Source: Solobacterium sp. | Lineage (GTDB): Bacteria > Bacillota_I > Bacilli_A > Erysipelotrichales > Erysipelotrichaceae | Length of the DNA stretch: 9,018 nt | Direction: 5' to 3' | Assembly: GCA_017543005.1 (NCBI GenBank) | Contig: JAFWEA010000142.1 | Span: 1 to 9,018 of the forward strand | Shown: in pieces, positions 1-6,908 of the stretch | Layout of the letters: each line of letters begins with the position of its first letter | How positions within the stretch are numbered: the stretch's first letter is position 1 | Made by a program: the position numbers and the translations under genes | The notes under the pieces: model-generated | Told to the model about the DNA's origin: nothing | The model's input: only the letters and a program-made list of their open reading frames with translations | Databases searched by the model: none

Positions 1-1254
1 ATACCAGACACCCAGTACGCCAAGACCCAGCCGGATGCCCAGAATATAGCCGCCCAGCAGCCGCATGGAGAACATGGAGCAGATGCCGACAATCATCGTA
101 TAACGGGCATCTCCCGAGGCCCTGAGGGCATTGGGCAGCACGAAGGCAACCGAATGGGTAATGGTCGCGACAACACAGTCGATAATAATGATCTTCCTGA
201 CGAGTACTGCCGCTTCCGCAGTCAGCGTATACATCCGCAGGGTCAGCGGCAGAGTCAGATACAGCAGGAGGTTCGCACAGCCGGTCATGACCGCCGCCAG
301 GAACACCATCCGGCGGATGTAGAACTTCGCCTCATCATAGTCGTTCGCGCCGACACAGCGGCCGACCACCGTGACGATGGCCATGCCCATGGCACTGTCG
401 GCAATATAGGCAATCGTGCCGAGACTGTTGGCGACCCCGTTGGCGGCAATCTGCGAAGTGCCCATCGTGGCGACGATGCTGGCCACCAGCACCTTGCCGA
501 ACTGGAACAGTCCGTTCTCGATGCCGTTGGGTACGGCAATGGAAAGAATCTTGCGGATGACATTGCGGCGCCAGCAGAAGATATTCTTCATCTGCAGAAC
601 GATTTCATTTTCCGGACTGAAGCAGCGCCGGATGATCAGCATAGCCGCCACGGCCCGGGAAATCAGCGTCGGTATGGCAACCCCGGCCACCCCGATGTGC
701 AGGATATAGATACCGATATAATTGCCGGCAAGATTGATCAGATTCATCAGCATGCTGACACGCATGGTCACACTGGTCATATTCATGGCCCGGTGCAGGG
801 CCGCCCCGCTGTTGTATATGCCCAGAAACGGGAACGAGAATGCCGTAATGACAAAATAGATCAGGCATGCTTCCATGACATCCGGCGCGATGGAATGATA
901 CAGCGTACCGATGATCTGCCGGTTGAACAGCAGGACGATCGCCATAAAGAAAGCCGGCAGCAGAAACGAAATCAGCACCAGCTGCCCGGCCGCCAGGTTG
1001 CTGTATTCTTTATCACCATGACCGATATACTGCGTGACAACAACCGCCCCGCCTGTCGTCAATGCGCACATGACGGCAATCACCAGGAAATTGACTTCAT
1101 TGACCAATGAGACGCCCGAAATGGCTGCCTCTCCGACCGATGAAACCATCATTGTATCCAGCATGCCGACCAGGATCCCGAGGATCTGTTCGATCAGAAG
1201 CGGTATGATCAGCCGCTGCAGCTGCTTGTTTGAATATGTTTTCCCCTGAACCAT
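1..1254 (-). CDS. MATE-family multidrug/Na+ antiporter, C-terminus cut by window edge
   Basis: The reading frame runs unbroken for 418 codons from the ATG at 1254 to the window edge, with no stop, so only the last few dozen residues of a typical ~450-residue MATE protein are missing. Members export drugs and other organic cations across the cytoplasmic membrane, driven by Na+ or H+. The N-terminus (residues 11-50) carries the family pattern QLQRLIIPLLIEQ followed by VGMLDTMMVSSVGEAAISGV, including the TM1 proline (P18) and aspartate (D33). NLINLAGNYI followed by GVAGVA (from about 171) closes the first half, and ALRASGDARYTM (about 376-387) matches the equivalent C-half motif. The rest is strongly hydrophobic helices. 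The start was chosen because it gives the family's usual N-terminus and no nearby in-frame alternative exists. It has no convincing ribosome binding site. The gene is divergent from the M20 hydrolase. The substrate cannot be told from sequence. Confidence 0.93.
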   Translation of the reverse strand, partial: MVQGKTYSNKQLQRLIIPLLIEQILGILVGMLDTMMVSSVGEAAISGVSLVNEVNFLVIAVMCALTTGGAVVVTQYIGHGDKEYSNLAAGQLVLISFLLPAFFMAIVLLFNRQIIGTLYHSIAPDVMEACLIYFVITAFSFPFLGIYNSGAALHRAMNMTSVTMRVSMLMNLINLAGNYIGIYILHIGVAGVAIPTLISRAVAAMLIIRRCFSPENEIVLQMKNIFCWRRNVIRKILSIAVPNGIENGLFQFGKVLVASIVATMGTSQIAANGVANSLGTIAYIADSAMGMAIVTVVGRCVGANDYDEAKFYIRRMVFLAAVMTGCANLLLYLTLPLTLRMYTLTAEAAVLVRKIIIIDCVVATITHSVAFVLPNALRASGDARYTMIVGICSMFSMRLLGGYILGIRLGLGVLGVWY

Positions 1255-1261
1255 GATTCTT

Positions 1262-1290
1262 ATTGTACTTACCAGATATAAAAATGCCAA
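1262..1290 (-). promoter_or_regulatory. Putative sigma-A promoter of the MATE gene, ending at its ATG
   Basis: On the minus strand, TTGGCA (1290-1285) and TACAAT (1267-1262) are separated by exactly 17 bp. Each matches consensus at 5 of 6 positions. The predicted transcription start falls at 1255-1254, that is on the A of the ATG, so the mRNA could be leaderless. This was read by eye and has not been tested against other spacings further upstream. Confidence 0.6.
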
Positions 1291-1325
1291 TCTAATACAT
1301 TTTCATTTGTTTCAGAAATAATTTA

Positions 1326-1354
1326 TTGACATTTACAAAAGGAATGATTATATC
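1326..1354 (+). promoter_or_regulatory. Putative sigma-A promoter of the M20 hydrolase
   Basis: A perfect TTGACA (1326-1331) is followed after 17 bp by TATATC (1349-1354). Transcription would start near 1361, about 40 nt before the ATG. This places a 15-bp palindrome at the start of the transcript and a GGAGG ribosome binding site at 1386-1390. Confidence 0.7.
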
Positions 1355-1362
1355 TTTCATAT

Positions 1363-1377
1363 AGAGATTAAATCTCT
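1363..1377. promoter_or_regulatory. Perfect 15-bp palindrome at the M20 gene transcription start, candidate operator
   Basis: AGAGATT (1363-1369), a central A (1370) and AATCTCT (1371-1377) form a perfect inverted repeat. It begins about 2 bases downstream of the predicted start of transcription. That position would let a dimeric repressor block initiation. It is not a terminator: the arms are AT-rich and no T-run follows. The regulator is not in the window. Confidence 0.45.
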
Positions 1378-1400
1378 TATTAGATGGAGGATATATAAAA

Positions 1401-2567
1401 ATGGATGCTAGAAAAGCTGCTCATGAAGTAAACGATTTTGTCATCGCTTACCGTCGTGACATTCACCGCCATCCGGAACTCTCCATGCAGGAATTCCGGA
1501 CAACCGACCGTATCTGCGAAGAACTTGACAAGATGGGCGTCACCTACCGCCGGATGGAACCGACCGGTGTTCTGGCCGAAGTAAAAGGCGGCAAGGGTCC
1601 GGGCAAGACTGTCCTGCTGCGCGGTGACATCGATGCCCTGCCGGTTCAGGAAGAAACAGGCCTTGAATTCGCCAGTGAAATCCCCGGCTGCATGCACGCC
1701 TGCGGTCACGATACCCACAATGCGATGCTGATGGGCGCCGTTAAGTGCTTCCATGATCATCAGGATGAATTTGCCGGTACCGTCAAGTTTATCTTCCAGC
1801 CTTCCGAAGAAACTGGTCAGGGCGCCAAGGCCATGATCGCCGGCGGCTGCCTGGAAGGTGTAGACTACATGTTCGGCACCCATATCTCTTCCCAGGTTGA
1901 ACTCGGCCATATCGAAGCCTGCCCAGGTCCGATGCACGCTTCCGCCTTCTGGTTCAAGATCAAGATCACCGGCATGTCCTCTCATGGTGCCGACCCGTAC
2001 CATGGCCGTGATGCTGCCGTAGCCGGTTCTGCCGTCGTCATGGCGCTGCAGGACATGGTCGCCAGAGAATACAGTCCGATGGATCCGATGGTTGTTACTG
2101 TCGGTGATATCCACGCGCCGGGCCGCTTCAACATCATTCCTGGTGAATACCGCATGGAAGGTACAATCCGGACCTTCTCCCGTGAAATCAACGCTACCCT
2201 GCTGGATACCCTGAACCGGATTGCCAAGGGTGTTGCCGGTGCTTACCGATGCGAAGCCGAGGTTGAACTGATCGATGTTGCCGAAGTCAACGTCAACAAC
2301 GAAGAAGCATACGAAATCGGCCGCAAGGCAGCGGAAAAGATCGTTCCTGGCTGTGTCGATCTGGCTCACCCGCAGATGGGCGGCGAAGACTTTGCCTACT
2401 ACACACCGTATGTCAAGGCCAACTTCTTCACCCTCGGTGCCAAGCTGCCGGATGTGGAAGGAAAAGTCTATCCGATGCACCATGGCAAAGTTCTTTTCGA
2501 TGAACGTGCCTTCGAAATCGGTGTTGCCCTGTATATCCAGGCAGCCCTTGATGCCATCGAAGCATAA
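1401..2567 (+). CDS. M20 family metallo-amidohydrolase (N-acyl-amino-acid/hippurate hydrolase type)
   Basis: This 388-residue protein has the usual length for M20D enzymes, cytosolic di-metal hydrolases that remove acyl groups from N-acyl amino acids. Visible motifs are LRGDIDALPV (73-82), HACGHDTH (99-106), QPSEETGQGA (133-142), GTH (159-161), SSHGADPYHGRDA (193-205, dimerisation/lid domain) and GGED (327-330). By family alignment the metal ligands are C101, H103, E137, H161 and H360, with E136 as catalytic base; all are present. The start has a GGAGG site at 1386-1390, ten bases upstream. A strong intrinsic terminator follows the stop, so it is transcribed alone. The exact substrate (hippurate, indole-acetyl-amino acids, N-acetyl-diaminopimelate or others) cannot be resolved. 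The divergent MATE neighbour might share its control, which is an inference from position only. Confidence 0.93.
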   Translation: MDARKAAHEVNDFVIAYRRDIHRHPELSMQEFRTTDRICEELDKMGVTYRRMEPTGVLAEVKGGKGPGKTVLLRGDIDALPVQEETGLEFASEIPGCMHACGHDTHNAMLMGAVKCFHDHQDEFAGTVKFIFQPSEETGQGAKAMIAGGCLEGVDYMFGTHISSQVELGHIEACPGPMHASAFWFKIKITGMSSHGADPYHGRDAAVAGSAVVMALQDMVAREYSPMDPMVVTVGDIHAPGRFNIIPGEYRMEGTIRTFSREINATLLDTLNRIAKGVAGAYRCEAEVELIDVAEVNVNNEEAYEIGRKAAEKIVPGCVDLAHPQMGGEDFAYYTPYVKANFFTLGAKLPDVEGKVYPMHHGKVLFDERAFEIGVALYIQAALDAIEA

Positions 2568-2581
2568 TTATCCAAGTTCTG

Positions 2582-2609
2582 AAAGTCCTGCTCCGCCAGG
2601 ACTTTTTTT
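2582..2609 (+). terminator. Intrinsic terminator of the M20 hydrolase gene
   Basis: AAAGTCCTG (2582-2590), a 6-nt loop and CAGGACTTT (2597-2605) form a perfect 9-bp stem. It runs into seven T residues (2603-2609), about 15 bases after the stop codon. Confidence 0.9.
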
Positions 2610-2620
2610 CGGTTTAATAC

Positions 2621-2648
2621 TTGCAATTCATTTCGGACTGTGTATAAT
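2621..2648 (+). promoter_or_regulatory. Promoter of tRNA-Gln
   Basis: TTGCAA (2621-2626) and a perfect TATAAT (2643-2648) are 16 bp apart. The predicted start near 2655 lies about 7 bases before the mature tRNA 5' end, a normal arrangement for a single tRNA gene. Confidence 0.75.
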
Positions 2649-2661
2649 TAATTTTGCGCAT

Positions 2662-2737
2662 TGGGGTATAGCCAAGCGGTAAGGCAACTGGCTCTGAACC
2701 AGTCATTTCAGGAGTTCGAATCTCTTTACCCCAGCCA
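2662..2737 (+). tRNA. tRNA-Gln, anticodon CTG, CCA encoded
   Basis: A full cloverleaf can be drawn. The acceptor stem is TGGGGTA/TACCCCA. The D arm is GCC/GGC with loop AAGCGGTAA. The anticodon stem ACTGG/CCAGT has loop CTCTGAA, giving anticodon CTG after U33. The T arm is AGGAG/CTCTT (one G-T wobble) with loop TTCGAAT. The discriminator is G (2734), followed by a genomic CCA. The weak U1-A72 pair and G73 are typical glutamine tRNA features. It reads CAG. It has its own promoter and terminator and sits just upstream of gltX, whose product in most Bacillota first charges tRNA-Gln with glutamate before amidation by GatCAB. Confidence 0.95.
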
Positions 2738-2745
2738 TGCTTATT

Positions 2746-2771
2746 AACGGATCCTGTGAGGATCCGTTTTT
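2746..2771 (+). terminator. Intrinsic terminator of tRNA-Gln
   Basis: AACGGATCC (2746-2754), loop TGTGA and GGATCCGTT (2760-2768) form a perfect 9-bp stem. The run of T extends to 2771. It begins 9 bases after the encoded CCA, so the tRNA is transcribed separately from gltX. Confidence 0.9.
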
Positions 2772-2793
2772 CGTTATTTGTCCCCTATCTGAG

Positions 2794-2822
2794 TTGAATG
2801 AATATTCGAATAAAAGTATAAT
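2794..2822 (+). promoter_or_regulatory. Promoter of gltX
   Basis: TTGAAT (2794-2799) and a perfect TATAAT (2817-2822) have the ideal 17-bp spacing. Transcription would begin near 2829, leaving a leader of only about 17 nt that consists mostly of the ribosome binding site. No T-box element fits in this space. The palindrome TATTCGAATA (2803-2812) lies in the spacer and may be chance. Confidence 0.78.
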
Positions 2823-2830
2823 AACTTAAC

Positions 2831-2836
2831 GAGAGG
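2831..2836 (+). promoter_or_regulatory. Ribosome binding site that decides the gltX start
   Basis: GAGAGG lies 3 bases before the ATG at 2840, which is too close, and 9 bases before the in-frame ATG at 2846, which is ideal. The second ATG is therefore chosen. Confidence 0.7.
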
Positions 2837-2845
2837 TAAATGATC

Positions 2846-4303
2846 ATGGGAGATGAAATTCGTACAAGATTTGCACCCAGCCCGACCGGCTATATGCACA
2901 TCGGCAACCTCAGAACTGCCCTGTGGACATATCTGATTGCCAAAAAGGATCCCAACGGAAAGTTTATTCTGCGGATCGAAGACACTGATCAGTCCCGTCA
3001 GGTTGAAGGTGCGACAGAAATTATTTATGAGACGCTGAAAGAATGCGGTCTCAAGCATGATGAAGGACCGGATATCGGCGGCCCTGTCGGACCGTATGTA
3101 CAGTCCGACCGCATGCGTGAAGGCATTTACATGAAGTATGCCCGCGAACTGGTTCACCTGGGCGGCGCCCACTACTGCTTCTGCAAGGAAGAAGATGTGG
3201 AAGCCCAGCGGCAGATTGCCAATGCCCGCGGCGTTGCATTCAAGTTCAATGACCCCTGCCGGCTGATTCCGTGGGAAGAAGCCGAAAAGCGGATTGAAGC
3301 CGGTGAAACGTTCACGGTCCGTCAGACGATTCCGGAAACCGGCACTACTTCCTTCAACGATGAAGTGTTCGGCACCATCACCGTTGAAAACAGCACACTG
3401 GATGACAACATCCTGCTGAAAAGCGACGGCTTCCCGACCTACAACTTTGCCAACGTCATCGATGACCATTTGATGGGCATCACCGATGTGGTCCGCGGCA
3501 TGGAATACCTGAGTTCTGCCCCGAAGTACAACCTGCTGTATGAGGCATACGGCTGGGAGATTCCGCGTTATGTCCACTGCCCGCCGGTCATGAAGGATGA
3601 ACACCACAAGCTGTCCAAGCGGAACGGTGACGCTTCCTTCGCCGATCTGGTTGCCAAGGGTTACCTGCCGGATGCGATTCTGAATTATATCGCCATGCTG
3701 GGCTGGGCGCCGGAAACCGACAAGGAAATCTATACTCTGGAAGAAATGGTCGACGCGTTCAACGTCAAGCGGATCAGCACTTCCGGTGCGATCTTCGACA
3801 TCGTCAAGCTGACCTCCATCAACGGCATATGGCTGCGCAACATGGATCTGGACAAGTACTATGACCTGGTCAAGCCGTGGATTGACAAAGCTGTATCCGA
3901 TAAATTTGACAAGAAGAAGATTGCCGAAATCCTGCATCAGCGGGTCAACACCCTGGCCGAGATTCCGGAAATGGTCGACTTCTTCGATACCATGCCGGAT
4001 TATGATCTTGAACTCTACAAGAACAAGAAGATGAAGACTGATGCGGCCATTTCCCTGAAGTCTCTGCTGGCTGTGCGTGAAGCCCTGGCTGGCGTGACAG
4101 ACTGGAATCAGACAGTCCTGCATGACACCCTGATGGCCCTGCCGGCAAAGATGGAAATGAAAAACGGTCAGATCCTCTTCCCGCTGCGGCTGGCGATCTC
4201 CGGCAAGCAGTTCACTCCGGGCGGCGGTATCGAAATCGCTGACATCCTGGGCAAAGAGGAAACCCTCAGAAGAATCGACGCGGCAATTGCCCGCCTCTCT
4301 TGA
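2846..4303 (+). CDS. gltX: Glutamate-tRNA ligase (class I)
   Basis: The 485-residue product has the normal length for bacterial GluRS, which joins glutamate to tRNA-Glu using ATP and, in organisms lacking GlnRS, also mischarges tRNA-Gln for GatCAB. The Rossmann fold opens with TRFAPSPTGYMHIGN; the HIGH-type signature is HIGN (residues 18-21). LRIEDTD (42-48) follows, then the catalytic-domain segment SDGFPTYNFANVIDDHLMGI (about 193-212) and VVRGMEYL. The KMSKS loop appears as KLSKR (255-259). GDASFADLVAKGYLPDAILN (261-280) leads into the helical anticodon-binding domain. HYCFC (109-113) is the region that binds zinc in some GluRS enzymes. Whether this enzyme accepts tRNA-Gln cannot be decided here. 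It has its own promoter and converges on the FemAB-like pair. Confidence 0.97.
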   Translation: MGDEIRTRFAPSPTGYMHIGNLRTALWTYLIAKKDPNGKFILRIEDTDQSRQVEGATEIIYETLKECGLKHDEGPDIGGPVGPYVQSDRMREGIYMKYARELVHLGGAHYCFCKEEDVEAQRQIANARGVAFKFNDPCRLIPWEEAEKRIEAGETFTVRQTIPETGTTSFNDEVFGTITVENSTLDDNILLKSDGFPTYNFANVIDDHLMGITDVVRGMEYLSSAPKYNLLYEAYGWEIPRYVHCPPVMKDEHHKLSKRNGDASFADLVAKGYLPDAILNYIAMLGWAPETDKEIYTLEEMVDAFNVKRISTSGAIFDIVKLTSINGIWLRNMDLDKYYDLVKPWIDKAVSDKFDKKKIAEILHQRVNTLAEIPEMVDFFDTMPDYDLELYKNKKMKTDAAISLKSLLAVREALAGVTDWNQTVLHDTLMALPAKMEMKNGQILFPLRLAISGKQFTPGGGIEIADILGKEETLRRIDAAIARLS

Positions 4304-4310
4304 TCCTGAT

Positions 4311-4354
4311 AAAAAAAATTGCTGTATCTGCGCAATGCGGATACAGCTTTTTTT
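4311..4354. terminator. Bidirectional terminator between gltX and the FemAB-like operon
   Basis: GCTGTATCTGC (4321-4331), loop GCAAT and GCGGATACAGC (4337-4347) form an 11-bp stem with one G-T wobble. Eight A residues lie on the left (4311-4318) and seven T residues on the right (4348-4354). It can therefore stop transcription from either side. The stop codon of the minus-strand gene (4356-4354) touches the T-run. Confidence 0.92.
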
Positions 4355-5616
4355 CAGTTCTTATTCAGGATATAGCGGATCTTGCGGCGCACCCTTCTGT
4401 ACAGCCGGTCATTGCGGAACCAGGCCTTGTACTTCTTTTCGTCGAAGACGGCATCGAACTCCCCGAGGAATTCCAGGAAATCACCGCCGAAGCTCTTCTT
4501 GAAGTCCTGCTGGCCATAGTATTCGTCATGGGGGTCCAGGGATCCGGAAATCCCTTCGAAATCATATGTCTTGGCCCCCTGTCCGTACAGATCCTCGATG
4601 GCATAACGATGCAGCGCAAAGGCCGCCCGGAAGTTCATGAGGGTCTTGGCCGTGTACATGTTGACATTCCAGACATTGACGCCCTGCATGATGATGAACT
4701 TGGCGCCAAGCGGCACTTCTTCATCCTTGTCGTAGCCCTTCTCCCGGATCTCGGCAATTTCCTTTTTTAAAGCCTCGATGTTTTTGCGGACCGGCAGCAT
4801 CTTGTTTTCGTCCTTCATGAGCGAAAGATGCTTCTCTTCCTGTTCGACGATGGCTTCCAGGCTGCATCTGGCCTGATGGAAATTCGTCGTTACCACATAG
4901 TAATGGACATACGGCTCATAGGTATCCCAGAGTTTCTGAAACCAGGTGATGTCTTTCGGGCGGAACCCGCGGACATGGCTCAGATCTTCCTCATTGCTGA
5001 CGAGGATATCGAGTTCATCCCGGCCGGCTTTATGGACCCTGACACAGCGGTCAGAATTCTTTGAAGTCAGAGTGTTACAGCGCTTGATGCCCTTGAGGAC
5101 CTTATCAAACGGCTGGTCCAGGTCAAGACGGTACGTATAGCGGCTCATCCAGTTGCCGCTGTAGCCGTAGTTATAGCCCAGATGCCTGAAGCCGGCCTGC
5201 TCAAGGATTTCGGTCACGTATTCATGGTTGAAGCCGTTTTCCTTCAGTCTGCCGTCTTTTTCGTGCTCAAGCCTGGTAATGTTGAAGTCCATGCGCAGAA
5301 AGAATGAGCCCTTTTCTCTGGCATGCTCTTTCAGGCTGCGGGCAAAGAAATCTATCAGTTCCCGGTTTTCGATATCGAGATTGAAGCCATACTGACAGTA
5401 ACTGTATTGGGAAAACGGAAACTTTGTCTTCTTATGAAGCATGACAGCGGTGGCGATCAGATTTCCGGCCTCATCTTCCACCCCGAGCAGTTCCCCTTCG
5501 TCATATTCGCCCTTCATCAGGCGGATAAACGGTGAGGTCTTGCTGTAGTGGTTCAAAGGGCTGGCAATGGCAAAGGCATCAAACCGGGCCGGATCAACAT
5601 CCGTAACAAATCTCAT
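4354..5616 (-). CDS. FemAB/MurMN-like peptidoglycan bridge aminoacyltransferase, second of a pair
   Basis: This 420-residue protein has the FemX/FemA/MurM layout. These cytoplasmic enzymes transfer amino acids from aminoacyl-tRNA onto the lysine (or other third residue) of lipid II to build the cross-bridge. An N-terminal GNAT-like half is followed by a second GNAT-like half interrupted by a charged helical arm at about 248-296. The C-terminal family signature FEGISGSL (353-360), FKKSFGG (372-378) and FLGEFD (383-388) is clear. The N-terminal half is divergent: the usual YxPRGPV segment is replaced by YCQYGFNLDIEN (73-84). The last 20 residues are highly basic, which may help contact with membrane or tRNA. 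The start overlaps the upstream stop in TGATG, and GGGAGGG (5624-5630) lies 7 bases ahead, so the pair is translationally coupled. The added amino acid cannot be predicted. Confidence 0.88.
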   Translation of the reverse strand: MRFVTDVDPARFDAFAIASPLNHYSKTSPFIRLMKGEYDEGELLGVEDEAGNLIATAVMLHKKTKFPFSQYSYCQYGFNLDIENRELIDFFARSLKEHAREKGSFFLRMDFNITRLEHEKDGRLKENGFNHEYVTEILEQAGFRHLGYNYGYSGNWMSRYTYRLDLDQPFDKVLKGIKRCNTLTSKNSDRCVRVHKAGRDELDILVSNEEDLSHVRGFRPKDITWFQKLWDTYEPYVHYYVVTTNFHQARCSLEAIVEQEEKHLSLMKDENKMLPVRKNIEALKKEIAEIREKGYDKDEEVPLGAKFIIMQGVNVWNVNMYTAKTLMNFRAAFALHRYAIEDLYGQGAKTYDFEGISGSLDPHDEYYGQQDFKKSFGGDFLEFLGEFDAVFDEKKYKAWFRNDRLYRRVRRKIRYILNKN

Positions 5617-6845
5617 CAGGATTCCCTCCCGCGCAGCTTTGCGGCTGTCTTGAGCAGATAAGGATAGACGCTGTCAAACAGGCGGTACATCACCGGATTG
5701 AGAACGATATTGAATTCACCGATATATTCCTCGACCTGCATCAGCCAGTTGGACTTGAACAGGGTCAGGCCGTCATCCAGGGTGCCTTCAATGCCGCCGA
5801 AGCTGCAGTGCCGGATTCCCAGATCCACACAGCGGTCCAGACACCGGGCATAGAGCAGATAACTGGAATACATGCGCAGATAATCAGGATGATTGCCCAT
5901 ATAGAACAGTTCCATCAGGGAATCGTTGTATACTGCCAGGATCCCGCTGGTGATGACCTCATCCTTGCCTTCCCGCTCGTAATCCTGTTCCAGTTTCTGC
6001 AGTTCCTTCTGATCATTCTGCAGCTGCTGATTCACGGCAGCCCGTTCCTTCTTGCTCAGCTGGCCGGCCAGTTTTTCGGTGTTTTCGGCGATGGCATCCC
6101 GTAGCTTCTGCAGCTGTTCCGGAAACCGCAGCCGGGTCACCATGCAGATGGCATGATCCCCGTAGACTTCCATCATATTGCGGAAATAATCCTCATTCCG
6201 CAGGGCTACCTTCTTGCGCACTTCGGTATAATGCATGGCCTGGGCAAAAGCCGGGATATATTCCGGGCCTTCCAGCACTTCAATACCCTTATGCTCGGCC
6301 GCCCGGATGCATTTCATGGTCTTATGCTCGAGCTTCGAGCGGTAATCCGGATCGACCTCCATGGCCGCATTGAACCGCGGCTGGGTGCTCTCTTCAATCT
6401 TTACCGTGAACCCGCGATGCTCGGCCCCGAGCTGTTTCAGGGCATCGATGATATCCTGGTTCATGTACGGCTGTTCTTCGTGGCGCTGCCGGTAATCATA
6501 GCAGCGGGACAGCACGGAGGGATCAAAGCGGATCGCAATTGCCTTTTTCTGTCTCGCGATCTTTTTCAGACTGGCAAAATAAAACTCCAGCAGTTCCCGG
6601 TTATGATAATCCATGACCGGACCGCGCGGCAGGTAAAACAGCGTGGTGCCCAGCGGCATCCGGCGGATCAGCACCAGGCCGGCCGCCCTGATTTCGCCGT
6701 CTTCGGTCACACTCGTCAGCATCCCCTGCCAGCTTGTCTTGATCTTCAGCCAGTCACTGCACTGAAACAGCGTATTCTGCTCGGAAGACATGACAAAGCG
6801 GTCAAACTGCTGACTGTCTGTATCTGTATGAAATTCATATGTCAT
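5616..6845 (-). CDS. FemAB/MurM-like peptidoglycan bridge aminoacyltransferase, first of a pair
   Basis: This 409-residue protein is a closer match to the MurM/FemX consensus than its downstream paralogue. LFQCSDWLKIK (26-36) opens the first GNAT-like domain, and YLPRGPVMDY (71-80) is the characteristic substrate-site segment. A coiled-coil arm rich in Lys, Glu and Gln spans about 241-293. It is followed by SGILAVY and the C-terminal signature FGGIEG (349-354), GLTLFKSNW (359-367) and YIGEFN (374-379). It presumably adds the first residue of an interpeptide bridge and its partner the next, by analogy with FemA/FemB and MurM/MurN. No normally spaced Shine-Dalgarno sequence precedes the ATG; AAAAGGA is about 16 bases away. 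A -10-like box lies 6 bases upstream, so the message may be leaderless or may depend on read-through from tRNA-Glu. Confidence 0.92.
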   Translation of the reverse strand: MTYEFHTDTDSQQFDRFVMSSEQNTLFQCSDWLKIKTSWQGMLTSVTEDGEIRAAGLVLIRRMPLGTTLFYLPRGPVMDYHNRELLEFYFASLKKIARQKKAIAIRFDPSVLSRCYDYRQRHEEQPYMNQDIIDALKQLGAEHRGFTVKIEESTQPRFNAAMEVDPDYRSKLEHKTMKCIRAAEHKGIEVLEGPEYIPAFAQAMHYTEVRKKVALRNEDYFRNMMEVYGDHAICMVTRLRFPEQLQKLRDAIAENTEKLAGQLSKKERAAVNQQLQNDQKELQKLEQDYEREGKDEVITSGILAVYNDSLMELFYMGNHPDYLRMYSSYLLYARCLDRCVDLGIRHCSFGGIEGTLDDGLTLFKSNWLMQVEEYIGEFNIVLNPVMYRLFDSVYPYLLKTAAKLRGRES

Positions 6846-6851
6846 ATGTGT

Positions 6852-6860
6852 ATTCTATCA
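6852..6860 (-). promoter_or_regulatory. Candidate extended -10 promoter for the FemAB-like operon
   Basis: TGATAGAAT on the minus strand (6860-6852) is an extended -10 element of the form TGnTAnAAT. Its last base lies 6 nt before the ATG, so transcription would begin at the A of the start codon. The -35 region (TTTCTT, 6880-6875) is poor and overlaps the tail of the tRNA-Glu terminator. Confidence 0.45.
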
Positions 6861-6872
6861 TTCCTTTTCCGG

Positions 6873-6897
6873 GAAAGAAAAGCACCCCGCAGGGTGC
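6873..6897 (-). terminator. Intrinsic terminator of tRNA-Glu
   Basis: On the minus strand GCACCC (6897-6892), loop TGCG and GGGTGC (6887-6882) are followed by TTTTCTTT. It begins 11 bases after the tRNA CCA end. The six-pair stem is short but GC-rich. Confidence 0.75.
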
Positions 6898-6908
6898 CTG
6901 TTTTATCA

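Noticed and set aside
154..1110. A 318-residue open frame on the plus strand, rich in His, Asp, Arg and Gln
   Set aside because: It is antisense to the MATE gene, has low-complexity composition unlike a folded protein, and reflects the codon bias of the true gene on the minus strand.
1380..2483. A 367-residue minus-strand frame opposite the M20 hydrolase
   Set aside because: The plus strand carries every catalytic motif of M20 hydrolases; the reverse frame has no recognisable domain and no ribosome binding site.
2803..2812. Palindrome TATTCGAATA in the gltX promoter spacer
   Set aside because: Short and AT-rich, it is plausible by chance in an intergenic region; noted under the promoter only.
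2840..2845. gltX start at the first ATG (2840)
   Set aside because: Only 3 bases separate it from GAGAGG; the ATG at 2846 has ideal spacing.
2774..4123. A 449-residue minus-strand frame opposite gltX
   Set aside because: It is a shadow of GC-rich third positions in gltX, has no family resemblance, and would have to begin opposite the gltX coding region.
6817..6865. Short possible leader peptide (ATG at 6861, eight codons) before the FemAB-like operon
   Set aside because: AAGGA abuts its ATG, which is too close for a ribosome binding site, and no attenuator hairpin lies between it and the gene.
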